A DNA stretch of 29,220 nucleotides, taken from assembly GCA_964581165.1 (NCBI GenBank), contig CAZOMM010000021.1:1-29220 (forward strand). Direction: 5' to 3'. Source of the DNA: CAZPAN01 sp964581165 (GTDB lineage: Bacteria > Actinomycetota > Coriobacteriia > Coriobacteriales > CADBOM01). The position numbers and the translations under genes were made by a program. Shown piece after piece: positions 1 to 6,901 of this stretch; position 1 is the stretch's first letter; each line of letters begins with the position of its first letter. The notes under the pieces are model-generated. The model searched no databases and was not told the origin of the DNA. It saw nothing but the letters and a program-made list of their open reading frames with translations.

Positions 1-1149
1 GGGTTCTGTTTAGATGACCCTGAAACGGAAGCTGCTTTTTGGGAATACCAGTATGATCTCTATAAATACAATACTCAAGTTCTTGAACTTGTTTTAGCTA
101 CGACTCTCGATTGCAATAATCGTTGTGTGTACTGTTATGAAACCCCACGTGCGGGTTACATGACAGAACAGGTACAAGATGCTGTTTTTTCTTTTGTTCG
201 GGAGAAATATCAAGAAGCACCCTTTAAAAAACTCAAGATTACTTGGCAAGGTGGCGAACCCTTGCTTCGCATGGATGTTATAGAGCGCCTGTCAAAGAAA
301 TTCATAGATTTTTGCGATGCGCGAAGAGTTGAATATATTGGTCACGTTATAAGCAATGGACGTCTTGCCACTGAAGATGTGGCGAAACGACTGGCCAAAG
401 TTCGAGTACATTCGGTCATGACTTCTCTCGATGGCTATGCAGACAAGCATGACTGTCGTCGCTGCACTCGTTCGGGAGAACCCTCGTTTTCAGCCATTGT
501 TTCTAATTTCGATAACTTACTGCAAGAGAATATTGTGGTTAATGCTTCATTTATCCTTGAGCGAAACAATTTGCAAGACTTCCACGAATTGGGTAATGAG
601 CTTCTAAAGAAACCCGGCATGTTGGTTCGTTGTACGCAATTGCGCGATTATCGCAGTTCATACGAGGGCGATGATGTTAACAAGATTGATCTTGCTACGC
701 GTCCCGAATACAGTGATGAATCCTTTAAGTTTTTCATGGAACAAAACCCTACGGCTGAAGAGCTAATGGAGGCATTGCAGCCAATCCCTGTCTTTTGTGG
801 TACACCCTTGCACAACTGGTGGGCCATAGATGAACTGGGGAATGTGTACAAGTGCTCAGGGGAGTACGGCGACGATTCTCGTGTCATTTTTAGTCTGATG
901 GATCCTCCTGAAAAACGAGAGATAAACTGGCCTTTACTTACTCAGTATATGAACTTTTCTCCAACTAAAGACTCTCAGTGTCGCATTTGTCCTGTTCTTC
1001 CTCTTTGTCAGGGGGAATGCGCTTTTGAGCACATCATCTTTGGAAGGTTTTGTAGAACCTTCCTCTACAACATTGGTGACTATGTTCAAGCGCTTTATGT
1101 AGCGATTGAAAGGGAATCACGAGGCGATGAAAGAAAGGAAGCCAAATGA
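1..1149 (+). CDS. Radical SAM/SPASM peptide-maturase-like protein (5' end outside window)
   Basis: The reading frame is open from the first base, so the N-terminus lies outside the window. The radical SAM 4Fe-4S motif CNNRCVYC (C-x3-C-x2-C) is encoded at about 112-135, followed by GGEPLL, the usual SAM-binding glycine motif, at about 256-275. The C-terminal third has a SPASM-type cysteine set: FCG, then GNVYKC, then CRICPVLPLCQGEC and a last Cys in GRFC, which should bind auxiliary 4Fe-4S clusters. The family (anSME and RiPP maturases) makes radical modifications on peptide or protein side chains in the cytoplasm. The stop overlaps the start of a 40-codon ORF (ATGA), and a transporter/methyltransferase operon follows in the same direction. 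Whether an RRE/PqqD-like peptide-binding domain exists upstream cannot be seen. The enzyme class is secure; the substrate is inferred. Confidence 0.9.
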   Translation, partial: GFCLDDPETEAAFWEYQYDLYKYNTQVLELVLATTLDCNNRCVYCYETPRAGYMTEQVQDAVFSFVREKYQEAPFKKLKITWQGGEPLLRMDVIERLSKKFIDFCDARRVEYIGHVISNGRLATEDVAKRLAKVRVHSVMTSLDGYADKHDCRRCTRSGEPSFSAIVSNFDNLLQENIVVNASFILERNNLQDFHELGNELLKKPGMLVRCTQLRDYRSSYEGDDVNKIDLATRPEYSDESFKFFMEQNPTAEELMEALQPIPVFCGTPLHNWWAIDELGNVYKCSGEYGDDSRVIFSLMDPPEKREINWPLLTQYMNFSPTKDSQCRICPVLPLCQGECAFEHIIFGRFCRTFLYNIGDYVQALYVAIERESRGDERKEAK

Positions 1150-1268
1150 AACAAATAAAAAAGCCAAAAAAGCTAGGGTACAAAGAGATGAAAGTTAAGC
1201 ACTATGAATTGCGCTTATGCGGGGGTAGTGTTGAACCTGGCCACGAAAGTCCCAAGGCAAGCGTATAG
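1146..1268 (+). CDS. Small 40-aa peptide, candidate radical-SAM-modified precursor
   Basis: This ORF encodes a 40-residue peptide. Its ATG overlaps the maturase stop as ATGA, a translational-coupling arrangement, and a good Shine-Dalgarno (AAAGGAA, 1134-1140) sits five bases before it. The first 18 residues are very basic, with eight lysines. The C-terminal part reads LCGGSVEPGHESPKASV and has a single Cys (Cys25) followed by Gly-Gly. Short lysine-rich leaders and a Cys-containing C-terminal core encoded beside a SPASM maturase are typical of RiPP precursors, but I do not recognise this peptide family. It lies between the maturase and the lipoprotein gene with no other role apparent. It could also be a non-functional short ORF; only conservation in relatives would settle this. 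Confidence 0.5.
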   Translation: MKQIKKPKKLGYKEMKVKHYELRLCGGSVEPGHESPKASV

Positions 1269-1314
1269 GTTTATTAAGAATTTGTAAGAAAAAATAAACA
1301 AGAGAGAAGGGCAA

Positions 1315-2604
1315 ATGAGTAGCAACCTTACAAGAAGAGAATTTCTTATAGGGGCAGCATCTTTAGGAGTGATAGCTGCTACCGGTGGACTTATTGGCTG
1401 CAGTTCTTCAGACGATAGTTCTTCCGCTGATACAGAAAGCCTTGATTTAAACGATTGGGATGCAGTACTTGAAGCTGCTTCGGGTACAACAGTTACCTAT
1501 ATTGGGTATGGACAAACAGCGGCTTACAACGATTATTTCAATAATGTTTTCGCTCCCACTCTTAAAGAAAAGTACGACTTAGATTTTGATTATGTTCAAG
1601 TGGACAATACTGTTGACATCATCACTCTTTGGCTTGATGAAAAACAGGCAGGTCTAGATGAAGGGGAGGGTACTACAGACTGTGGATGGCTTAGTGGTCC
1701 CTACTTTTCGGACGCAAAAGATGCTGATCTTATGTGGGGTGACTATTTGCAGTATCTTCCCAATATGCAGTATTACAACGAAGATACTGTAGGTATTGCC
1801 ACAGTTGATGGTCTAGAAATTGAAGGCACTATGTCGCTTTTTGCCTCGGCCTTCGAGACCTTTATCTATGACTCATCTCGCATCGCTGAAGAAGATGTTC
1901 CTCATAATGCCACTGAACTTTTAGCCTATGCTCAAGCTAATCCCGGACGGGTTACCTACCCTGCGTTACCTGATTATCACGGAAGCTATGCGGCGCGTGC
2001 TTTGGTGATGGATATTTGCGGTAGTGATTGTTTTACCAGTATGCCGGAGGATATTACCGCCGATGAAATGCGGGAAAGAATAGCTGATGGGCTTTCATAT
2101 TTGCGTCAGTTGAATAAATATCTTTGGAATGAAGGTTCTACCTACCCCTCGTCATATTCTGATTGGGTAACGATGTTTGCTGACGGTTCAACTGACTTTA
2201 TTTATGGTGATGCCTGGGTGCAATCTATTATCGAGGCAGGGTCGGTTCCTGATACAACGAAATCTATTGCTTGGGATAACACGATTACAACTCCGCACTT
2301 CCTTGCTATTCCATGGGATTGTCCCAATCTTGCAGGTGCTTTGGTAATGTGCAATGAGTTTTTGGATATTGAGGGAATGTGTGAACGTGGTTCAACAGGA
2401 TATCCTCCTGCAACGGAGTGTATGAACCTTGACACTCTCAGCGATGAACAGCTTGCTGCAATTGAAGAGTGTGAGGAAAAATACGGTTCCAATTCTCCTT
2501 CGCTCGAAGAGCTAGCCGAAGTTGCCTCTCCTGACATGCCTGCCTGGACTAAAAGCTTATTTGAAGAAATATGGCTTAATGACGTTTCAGGCCAAATTGA
2601 ATAA
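1315..2604 (+). CDS. Tat-exported lipoprotein, ABC transporter solute-binding protein (YnjB-like)
   Basis: 429 residues. The N-terminus has a twin-arginine motif TRREFLIG (residues 6-13), a hydrophobic stretch and a lipobox LIGC with Cys29 as the likely lipid-anchored residue, then a Ser/Asp-rich linker. The rest resembles family-1/spermidine-putrescine-type binding proteins, and the segment with HFLAIPWDCPNLAGALVMCNEF near the C-terminus recalls YnjB (COG4134) proteins of the YnjBCD transporters. Two permeases and an ATPase follow, so it should capture the substrate outside the membrane for import. Tat export implies folding before export, perhaps with a bound ligand or metal. The start is supported by a purine-rich GAGAGAAGGG. 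The substrate is unknown; the YnjB assignment is from remembered family features, not an alignment. Confidence 0.85.
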   Translation: MSSNLTRREFLIGAASLGVIAATGGLIGCSSSDDSSSADTESLDLNDWDAVLEAASGTTVTYIGYGQTAAYNDYFNNVFAPTLKEKYDLDFDYVQVDNTVDIITLWLDEKQAGLDEGEGTTDCGWLSGPYFSDAKDADLMWGDYLQYLPNMQYYNEDTVGIATVDGLEIEGTMSLFASAFETFIYDSSRIAEEDVPHNATELLAYAQANPGRVTYPALPDYHGSYAARALVMDICGSDCFTSMPEDITADEMRERIADGLSYLRQLNKYLWNEGSTYPSSYSDWVTMFADGSTDFIYGDAWVQSIIEAGSVPDTTKSIAWDNTITTPHFLAIPWDCPNLAGALVMCNEFLDIEGMCERGSTGYPPATECMNLDTLSDEQLAAIEECEEKYGSNSPSLEELAEVASPDMPAWTKSLFEEIWLNDVSGQIE

Positions 2605-2626
2605 GTTCTAGCCAGAAAGCATGCTA

Positions 2627-2651
2627 GGGCGGTGCTTTTGAAACTCCGCCC
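2627..2651 (+). other. Intra-operon stem-loop between binding protein and permease
   Basis: Arms GGGCGG (2627-2632) and CCGCCC (2646-2651) enclose a 13-base loop in the 65-base gap after the binding-protein gene. No T-run follows, so it is not a standard terminator. Such hairpins after solute-binding-protein genes often stabilise the upstream message, giving more binding protein than permease. That role is inference. Confidence 0.4.
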
Positions 2652-2669
2652 ACTACAGAGGATTTGTTT

Positions 2670-3569
2670 ATGCTGCATAAGACTTTTAGGCAGTGCAAGG
2701 CGTTGGCTGCGCTAACTCCCTATCTTATGGCAATTCCGTATATCTTGCTGCTTCTAATGCTGCCCATTTGCGCTTATAACATTGTGATACAAAGCCTTGG
2801 GGTGGTACCCGGCTTAAGCGATGATTTAAGCCTCGATGCCTACATCTCTGCTTTTACCAGCGAATATACTCTTACCGGCATAGGCTTAAGTTTGTATATA
2901 TCGATTGCATCAACGGTGCCCTCGATTATTATCGGGGTTGTTTTAGCATGGTGTATCGCTGTTCTGCAGCAAGAGAGCATACTGGGAGCTATTATTGCCA
3001 AGTTACCTCAGCAAATACCTCATGCAGTGGCCTGTGTAGTGATGGTGAACCTTTTTTTGCCAACTGGTATTATTGCGCGGGTTCTAGCGGTACTTGGCTT
3101 TCCTGATGCAGCCGATGCTCTTAATATCGTTTTGTATTACCCCAATTCAATTGGCATAATCATTGAATATATTTGGAAAGAAGCTCCTTTTGTTACTTTT
3201 ATGCTGCTTCCTAGTATGAGCGGCATAAGTGCGCGATTGAGCGAGGCTGCAAGAAATTTAGGCGCTAGCGATCTGAAGACTTTTCTTCACGTGGTACTGC
3301 CTAATTGTATGCCTACCGTACGTACCTGCATAATCATCGTTTTTGTAGTGGTTTTGGGTTCCTATGAGACTCCATCCTTGCTGGGGCATGCCACCACAAG
3401 ATCACTACCGGTTCTCTCTTATGCAGAATACACTTTTTCAAACATGGCTGTTCACAGGCCTATTGCCATGGCTCTCAATATGATAATGATTGTCCTTGCT
3501 CTCGTGTTTTCCCTTTTGTACTACTACCAAGGGGTAAAAAAGAATCGCAAGTTGAGGGGAGACAGTTAA
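2670..3569 (+). CDS. ABC transporter permease (first half-permease)
   Basis: About 299 residues, highly hydrophobic, with roughly six membrane segments; the first is at about residues 18-40 and the last runs to a basic C-terminal tail. The cytoplasmic EAA loop that docks the ATPase is clear at about residues 190-215 (LSEAARNLGAS followed by VVLP). I place the start at ATG 2670 because AGAGGA lies seven bases before it; an in-frame TTG six bases earlier is less likely. It sits between the binding protein and a second permease, with only one base before the next gene. In E. coli YnjC the two permease halves are fused, whereas here they are separate. It belongs to the binding-protein-dependent permease family used by polyamine, iron and thiamine importers. 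Confidence 0.9.
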   Translation: MLHKTFRQCKALAALTPYLMAIPYILLLLMLPICAYNIVIQSLGVVPGLSDDLSLDAYISAFTSEYTLTGIGLSLYISIASTVPSIIIGVVLAWCIAVLQQESILGAIIAKLPQQIPHAVACVVMVNLFLPTGIIARVLAVLGFPDAADALNIVLYYPNSIGIIIEYIWKEAPFVTFMLLPSMSGISARLSEAARNLGASDLKTFLHVVLPNCMPTVRTCIIIVFVVVLGSYETPSLLGHATTRSLPVLSYAEYTFSNMAVHRPIAMALNMIMIVLALVFSLLYYYQGVKKNRKLRGDS

Positions 3570-3570
3570 G

Positions 3571-4392
3571 ATGACACGCAGAGGAAGTCATAGTCGACAT
3601 CCTTTTATGTGGATAATTACCATTATTGCAGCCCTCATAATTGTCATACCACTGGCTATTTTGTTCCTGTGGAGTTTTGCGGAGACTTGGATCTATCCCT
3701 CGTTGACTCCTCAGGAATGGGGCATACATGGCTATGAAACCATCTTGAGTATTGATCCCAATATTGCGACAACTGTCTTGCAGAGTATAGGACTATCTCT
3801 AATCGTTGCGGCAATTTGCGTAGTTGTTTCTCTGCTGGTGGGCCATGCCTTGGCATATTACGAATTCAAAGGTAAGTATTTCTTAGACTTCTTAACCTTC
3901 TTGCCAGTCATCATTCCTGCTACTGCTTTTGGCATGGGTATACATGTTTTTATGCTGCGGGCAGGAATTGCTAGTAAGCCTCTTGGAGTGATCCTAGTGC
4001 ACACCTTGGTGGTGATTCCTTACAGTATAAAGATTCTTACCGATTCGCTTCGTCTGTTTGGTCGCAGTCTTTCTGAGCAGGCTTGGTCTTTAGGGGCAAG
4101 CCACCCACGGGCTTTTTTTGACGTGACACTTCCTCCGCTTTTGCCTTCTGTCATCACATCTTTTGCTATTTCTTTTATTGGTTCTTTTGGCCAATATTTT
4201 TTGACCCTCATTATTGGAGGAGGCAAGGTGGTAACGCTTGCTACCGTGATGTTTCCTTGGGTAAATGGCACCGATAGAAGTCTAGCGGCAGCTTTTGCGA
4301 TTATTTATATAGCCTCATCTTTGGTGATATTTATTCTTCTGGATTGCATTGGTAATGCTCTTTCAAAACGGCGTAAGACATATCTCATGTAA
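3571..4392 (+). CDS. ABC transporter permease (second half-permease)
   Basis: 273 residues with about six transmembrane segments, the first at about residues 13-35 in a typical positive-inside context (MTRRGSHSRH). The EAA-type loop reads LSEQAWSLGAS followed by TLPPLLP in the central-to-C-terminal part. A GAGGGGAGACAG Shine-Dalgarno lies at the end of the preceding gene. It should pair with the first half-permease to form the membrane channel, driven by the ATPase encoded next. Family and role are secure; the substrate is unknown. Confidence 0.9.
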   Translation: MTRRGSHSRHPFMWIITIIAALIIVIPLAILFLWSFAETWIYPSLTPQEWGIHGYETILSIDPNIATTVLQSIGLSLIVAAICVVVSLLVGHALAYYEFKGKYFLDFLTFLPVIIPATAFGMGIHVFMLRAGIASKPLGVILVHTLVVIPYSIKILTDSLRLFGRSLSEQAWSLGASHPRAFFDVTLPPLLPSVITSFAISFIGSFGQYFLTLIIGGGKVVTLATVMFPWVNGTDRSLAAAFAIIYIASSLVIFILLDCIGNALSKRRKTYLM

Positions 4393-4409
4393 AGATTGGT
4401 GGAGAGGCT

Positions 4410-5432
4410 ATGACTTTAAGTATTCGTAATCTTTGGGTAAATATTAATCGTTCACCAATTCTTGAAGATATCAACTTAGACATTGCCGAGGGGGAGTTCT
4501 TTTCACTTTTAGGAAGTTCTGGCTGTGGTAAAAGCACCCTGCTTAAAACAATTGCTGGACTTACCCAAGAGCGAGAGGGTGAAATTATTTTCAATGGCAT
4601 CGATCTTCATAATCTGCCCGCCAAAGAGCGACAGGTGTCTTTAGTATTTCAAGACATGCGCTTGTTTCCCAATATGACAGTAGGGGAAAACATTGCTTAT
4701 CCACTAAAACTGAGGAAGATTAAGAAGCAAGATCGTATTCAAAAAGTAGATGAGCTTTTAAATCTAGTGCAGCTTGACGGATTTGGAACTCGGCGAACCG
4801 GACAACTTTCAGGTGGTCAAGCACAACGTGTGGCAATCGCCCGAGCCTTAGCAGCAAATCCGCGAGTTCTTTTGCTTGACGAGCCCTTTTCTGCTCTTGA
4901 TGAAAACTTGCGCGAGAGTATGCGCCTTTTCGTGAGAGAGATGCATCAAAAAACAGGTATCACTACCATCATGGTCACTCACAACCAACATGAGGCCCTT
5001 GCCATGTCTGATCGGATTGCGGTTATGGACAAAGGTGTCATCCAACAGGTAGGAACCCCCCAGGAAGTATACGAGAATCCGACAAATCTTAAAATTGCCT
5101 TGTATCTTTCCGATGGTGAGGTACTCAAAGGGAGGGTGAAACAAAAGGTCTTTAGTTGTGGGGGAATTTACTTTCCTACTGATAAGTCCGATGGTGTCTA
5201 TACCGCCATCATCCGCCCTACTGCTATAAGTATGCAGGGGCCTATCGTTTGTAAAGTTGTTTCGCAGCATTACCACGGAGAAACAAATGAGTTGATACTT
5301 GAATGTCAGGGCGTGCAAATCAGACGTTCTGTCGGCAAGGAGAACACATTCAGTGTAGGTGATACGGTATCTATAGATATTGACGCTTCTCGTGTGATGC
5401 TTTTTCAAAACAAAGACGATTTGAACAATTAG
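4410..5432 (+). CDS. ABC transporter ATPase with C-terminal TOBE-like domain
   Basis: 340 residues with all nucleotide-binding motifs: Walker A GSSGCGKST (35-43), Q-loop Gln81, signature LSGGQ (133-137), Walker B LLLDE (154-158) and switch His191. Residues after about 240 form a C-terminal domain consistent with a TOBE regulatory or substrate-sensing module, as in PotA/FbpC/MalK-type importers. GGAGAGG precedes the ATG. The gene follows two permeases and precedes the methyltransferase with a 13- to 22-base gap, so all are probably one transcript. It should energise uptake by the lipoprotein-dependent importer. Confidence 0.93.
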   Translation: MTLSIRNLWVNINRSPILEDINLDIAEGEFFSLLGSSGCGKSTLLKTIAGLTQEREGEIIFNGIDLHNLPAKERQVSLVFQDMRLFPNMTVGENIAYPLKLRKIKKQDRIQKVDELLNLVQLDGFGTRRTGQLSGGQAQRVAIARALAANPRVLLLDEPFSALDENLRESMRLFVREMHQKTGITTIMVTHNQHEALAMSDRIAVMDKGVIQQVGTPQEVYENPTNLKIALYLSDGEVLKGRVKQKVFSCGGIYFPTDKSDGVYTAIIRPTAISMQGPIVCKVVSQHYHGETNELILECQGVQIRRSVGKENTFSVGDTVSIDIDASRVMLFQNKDDLNN

Positions 5433-5454
5433 GCAGCATGGGGGTATGGTTATT

Positions 5455-6666
5455 ATGAGCGATACGACATCTTTTGAAGCAAAGAGTAATGTTTACACCT
5501 TGGCCTTCAATTCGAAAAAGGATCTCGATCCTGAGTCTTATCGTGAGGCCTTTGTTCCTTTATCTATGCGTAAACTTAAAAGACAGATAGCGCAGCTTGA
5601 TGAGAAGTTGATCAAGTTTTCAGATATTCCCTTTTCGGTACCAACTTTTATTGAGGGATGTTGCTTGCTTTTGGTAAACGGAGCCCAGGGAGAAGATATT
5701 TATCTCGCAGCTCTATCAGTGGGGGAAACTGGGAAGGTGCTTGTATGTGACCCTTCGAAAGAGCGTCTTGAAAAAGCGAGGCAGTTTATACAGCAAGCAC
5801 CAATCCCCCAGGGGCTAAACAAGGCGCAGGTAGAGTTTTTCCTTGCAACAGGCGAGCAATTGCCCTTCCCTGATGAAAGTATCGATTCTATTGCTTTTAA
5901 CCCCTACTTTAATGCTGCAGTTGACAAGGGAGTGCTTTTAAAAGAAGCCTTGCGAGTCCTAGTTCCTGGTGGCGAGCTTTATGTTGCCACACTTTTTTCT
6001 AGTCGTAGACTTTCGCCTTCTCTTGCTTCACAGTCTGCAATGCTTGATTCTCTTTTAGGCGGCTGTCTTTACATAGAAGATTTTCGGCGAACTCTGGCAA
6101 ATTTAGGTATTCACTGTTTTCGCTATATGGATCAGCATCTCATTTCTGCTGAGCCGCTGTTAAAAACGCTTGCAAGAGAACATCATAAAGAACTGAAAAT
6201 GACTGCTTTTTCCTATCGAGTTGTTCGAACATTCAAAATTTATGAGTTTGAGGATCTGTGTGAAAAATATGGCCAGGTTCTTACTTATAAAGGAAATGCA
6301 CCTGGTTGCGAGCAGTACATCGATATTAATGATACACATCGGTTTTATACGGGAGATCCTCTAGGAGTATGTGGCAATACGGCTGCTTATGTAGAGAAAA
6401 CTCGCCTAAAGAAGTATTTTGATTGTGAAGGCACTACTGACTTTCATGAGGGAGTCTACGATTATTGCTTGTACTGTGGAACCGAAATAGGCGAGAGTAG
6501 CAAACTATCTAACATGGCCAAGCATCTCGCTAATCTTGATCTAGCTCGCCAGCGAGTGGATAGTGAGGTTTCTGGCAATAAGGACACCACAGCGAATATT
6601 GCTACAAGATTTTCCTGCGATTCTTTAAAGAGTGATGGTGTAGGCTGTGGCTCTTGCGGGTGTTAA
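5455..6666 (+). CDS. Divergent ArsM-family SAM methyltransferase with Cys-rich tail
   Basis: 403 residues from ATG 5455; GGGGG ten bases upstream favours this over an in-frame ATG at 5446. The order of elements follows arsenite methyltransferases: a Rossmann SAM fold (residues ~65-180, with GETGKVLVCDPS and VLVPGGELY), then LYIEDFRR, then the ArsM-type C-terminal domain with LCEKYGQVLTYKG (268-280), HRFYTGDP and VCGNTAAYVEKTR (305-317). Differences stand out. The glycine motif is degraded to LLVNGAQGED, the usual Cys pair after the N-terminal ...DLKT... segment is absent, and the Cys of the ECLSGALY segment is replaced, with a Cys four residues on (Cys204). Cys269 is kept. The protein ends with Cys388, Cys398, Cys401 and Cys403 (GCGSCGC), a possible soft-metal site. 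It may methylate something other than arsenite; the operon suggests a peptide, metalloid or imported compound. Confidence 0.75.
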   Translation: MSDTTSFEAKSNVYTLAFNSKKDLDPESYREAFVPLSMRKLKRQIAQLDEKLIKFSDIPFSVPTFIEGCCLLLVNGAQGEDIYLAALSVGETGKVLVCDPSKERLEKARQFIQQAPIPQGLNKAQVEFFLATGEQLPFPDESIDSIAFNPYFNAAVDKGVLLKEALRVLVPGGELYVATLFSSRRLSPSLASQSAMLDSLLGGCLYIEDFRRTLANLGIHCFRYMDQHLISAEPLLKTLAREHHKELKMTAFSYRVVRTFKIYEFEDLCEKYGQVLTYKGNAPGCEQYIDINDTHRFYTGDPLGVCGNTAAYVEKTRLKKYFDCEGTTDFHEGVYDYCLYCGTEIGESSKLSNMAKHLANLDLARQRVDSEVSGNKDTTANIATRFSCDSLKSDGVGCGSCGC

Positions 6667-6889
6667 TCTAAAAGCGTTCTTTATAAGGCGCTCTGCAACA
6701 TGTTCGAATGATAGGACACCATCTCTCTTGGTTTGACTTTTCCACTTATCTTGGATAATAAAGGCAGATAAAGCCTCCAACAATCTCGCAATCTCACCAT
6801 ATTTTCCCCAGATTATTTCTGTATTTTCCCCAAAGTGAGATATCCTTCTTTGTATCTCATTTATACATGGAGAGAATTTCTGTATATAA

Positions 6890-6897
6890 GGGGGGGG
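6890..6897 (+). promoter_or_regulatory. Eight-G tract acting as ribosome binding site
   Basis: An uninterrupted run of eight G lies four bases before the ATG at 6902, in an AT-rich leader, and is the only candidate Shine-Dalgarno. A homopolymer here can change length by slippage and so alter translation of the ATPase. The sequence shows the tract; phase variation is inference. Confidence 0.55.
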
Positions 6898-6901
6898 TTT
6901 C

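Noticed and set aside
4848..5408. 186-codon open frame antisense to the ABC ATPase
   Set aside because: Overlaps a fully conserved ATPase; no start signal or recognisable domain.
5455..6666. Calling the methyltransferase arsM outright
   Set aside because: Key cysteines for arsenite binding appear to be missing and no ars genes are nearby, so only family membership is claimed.
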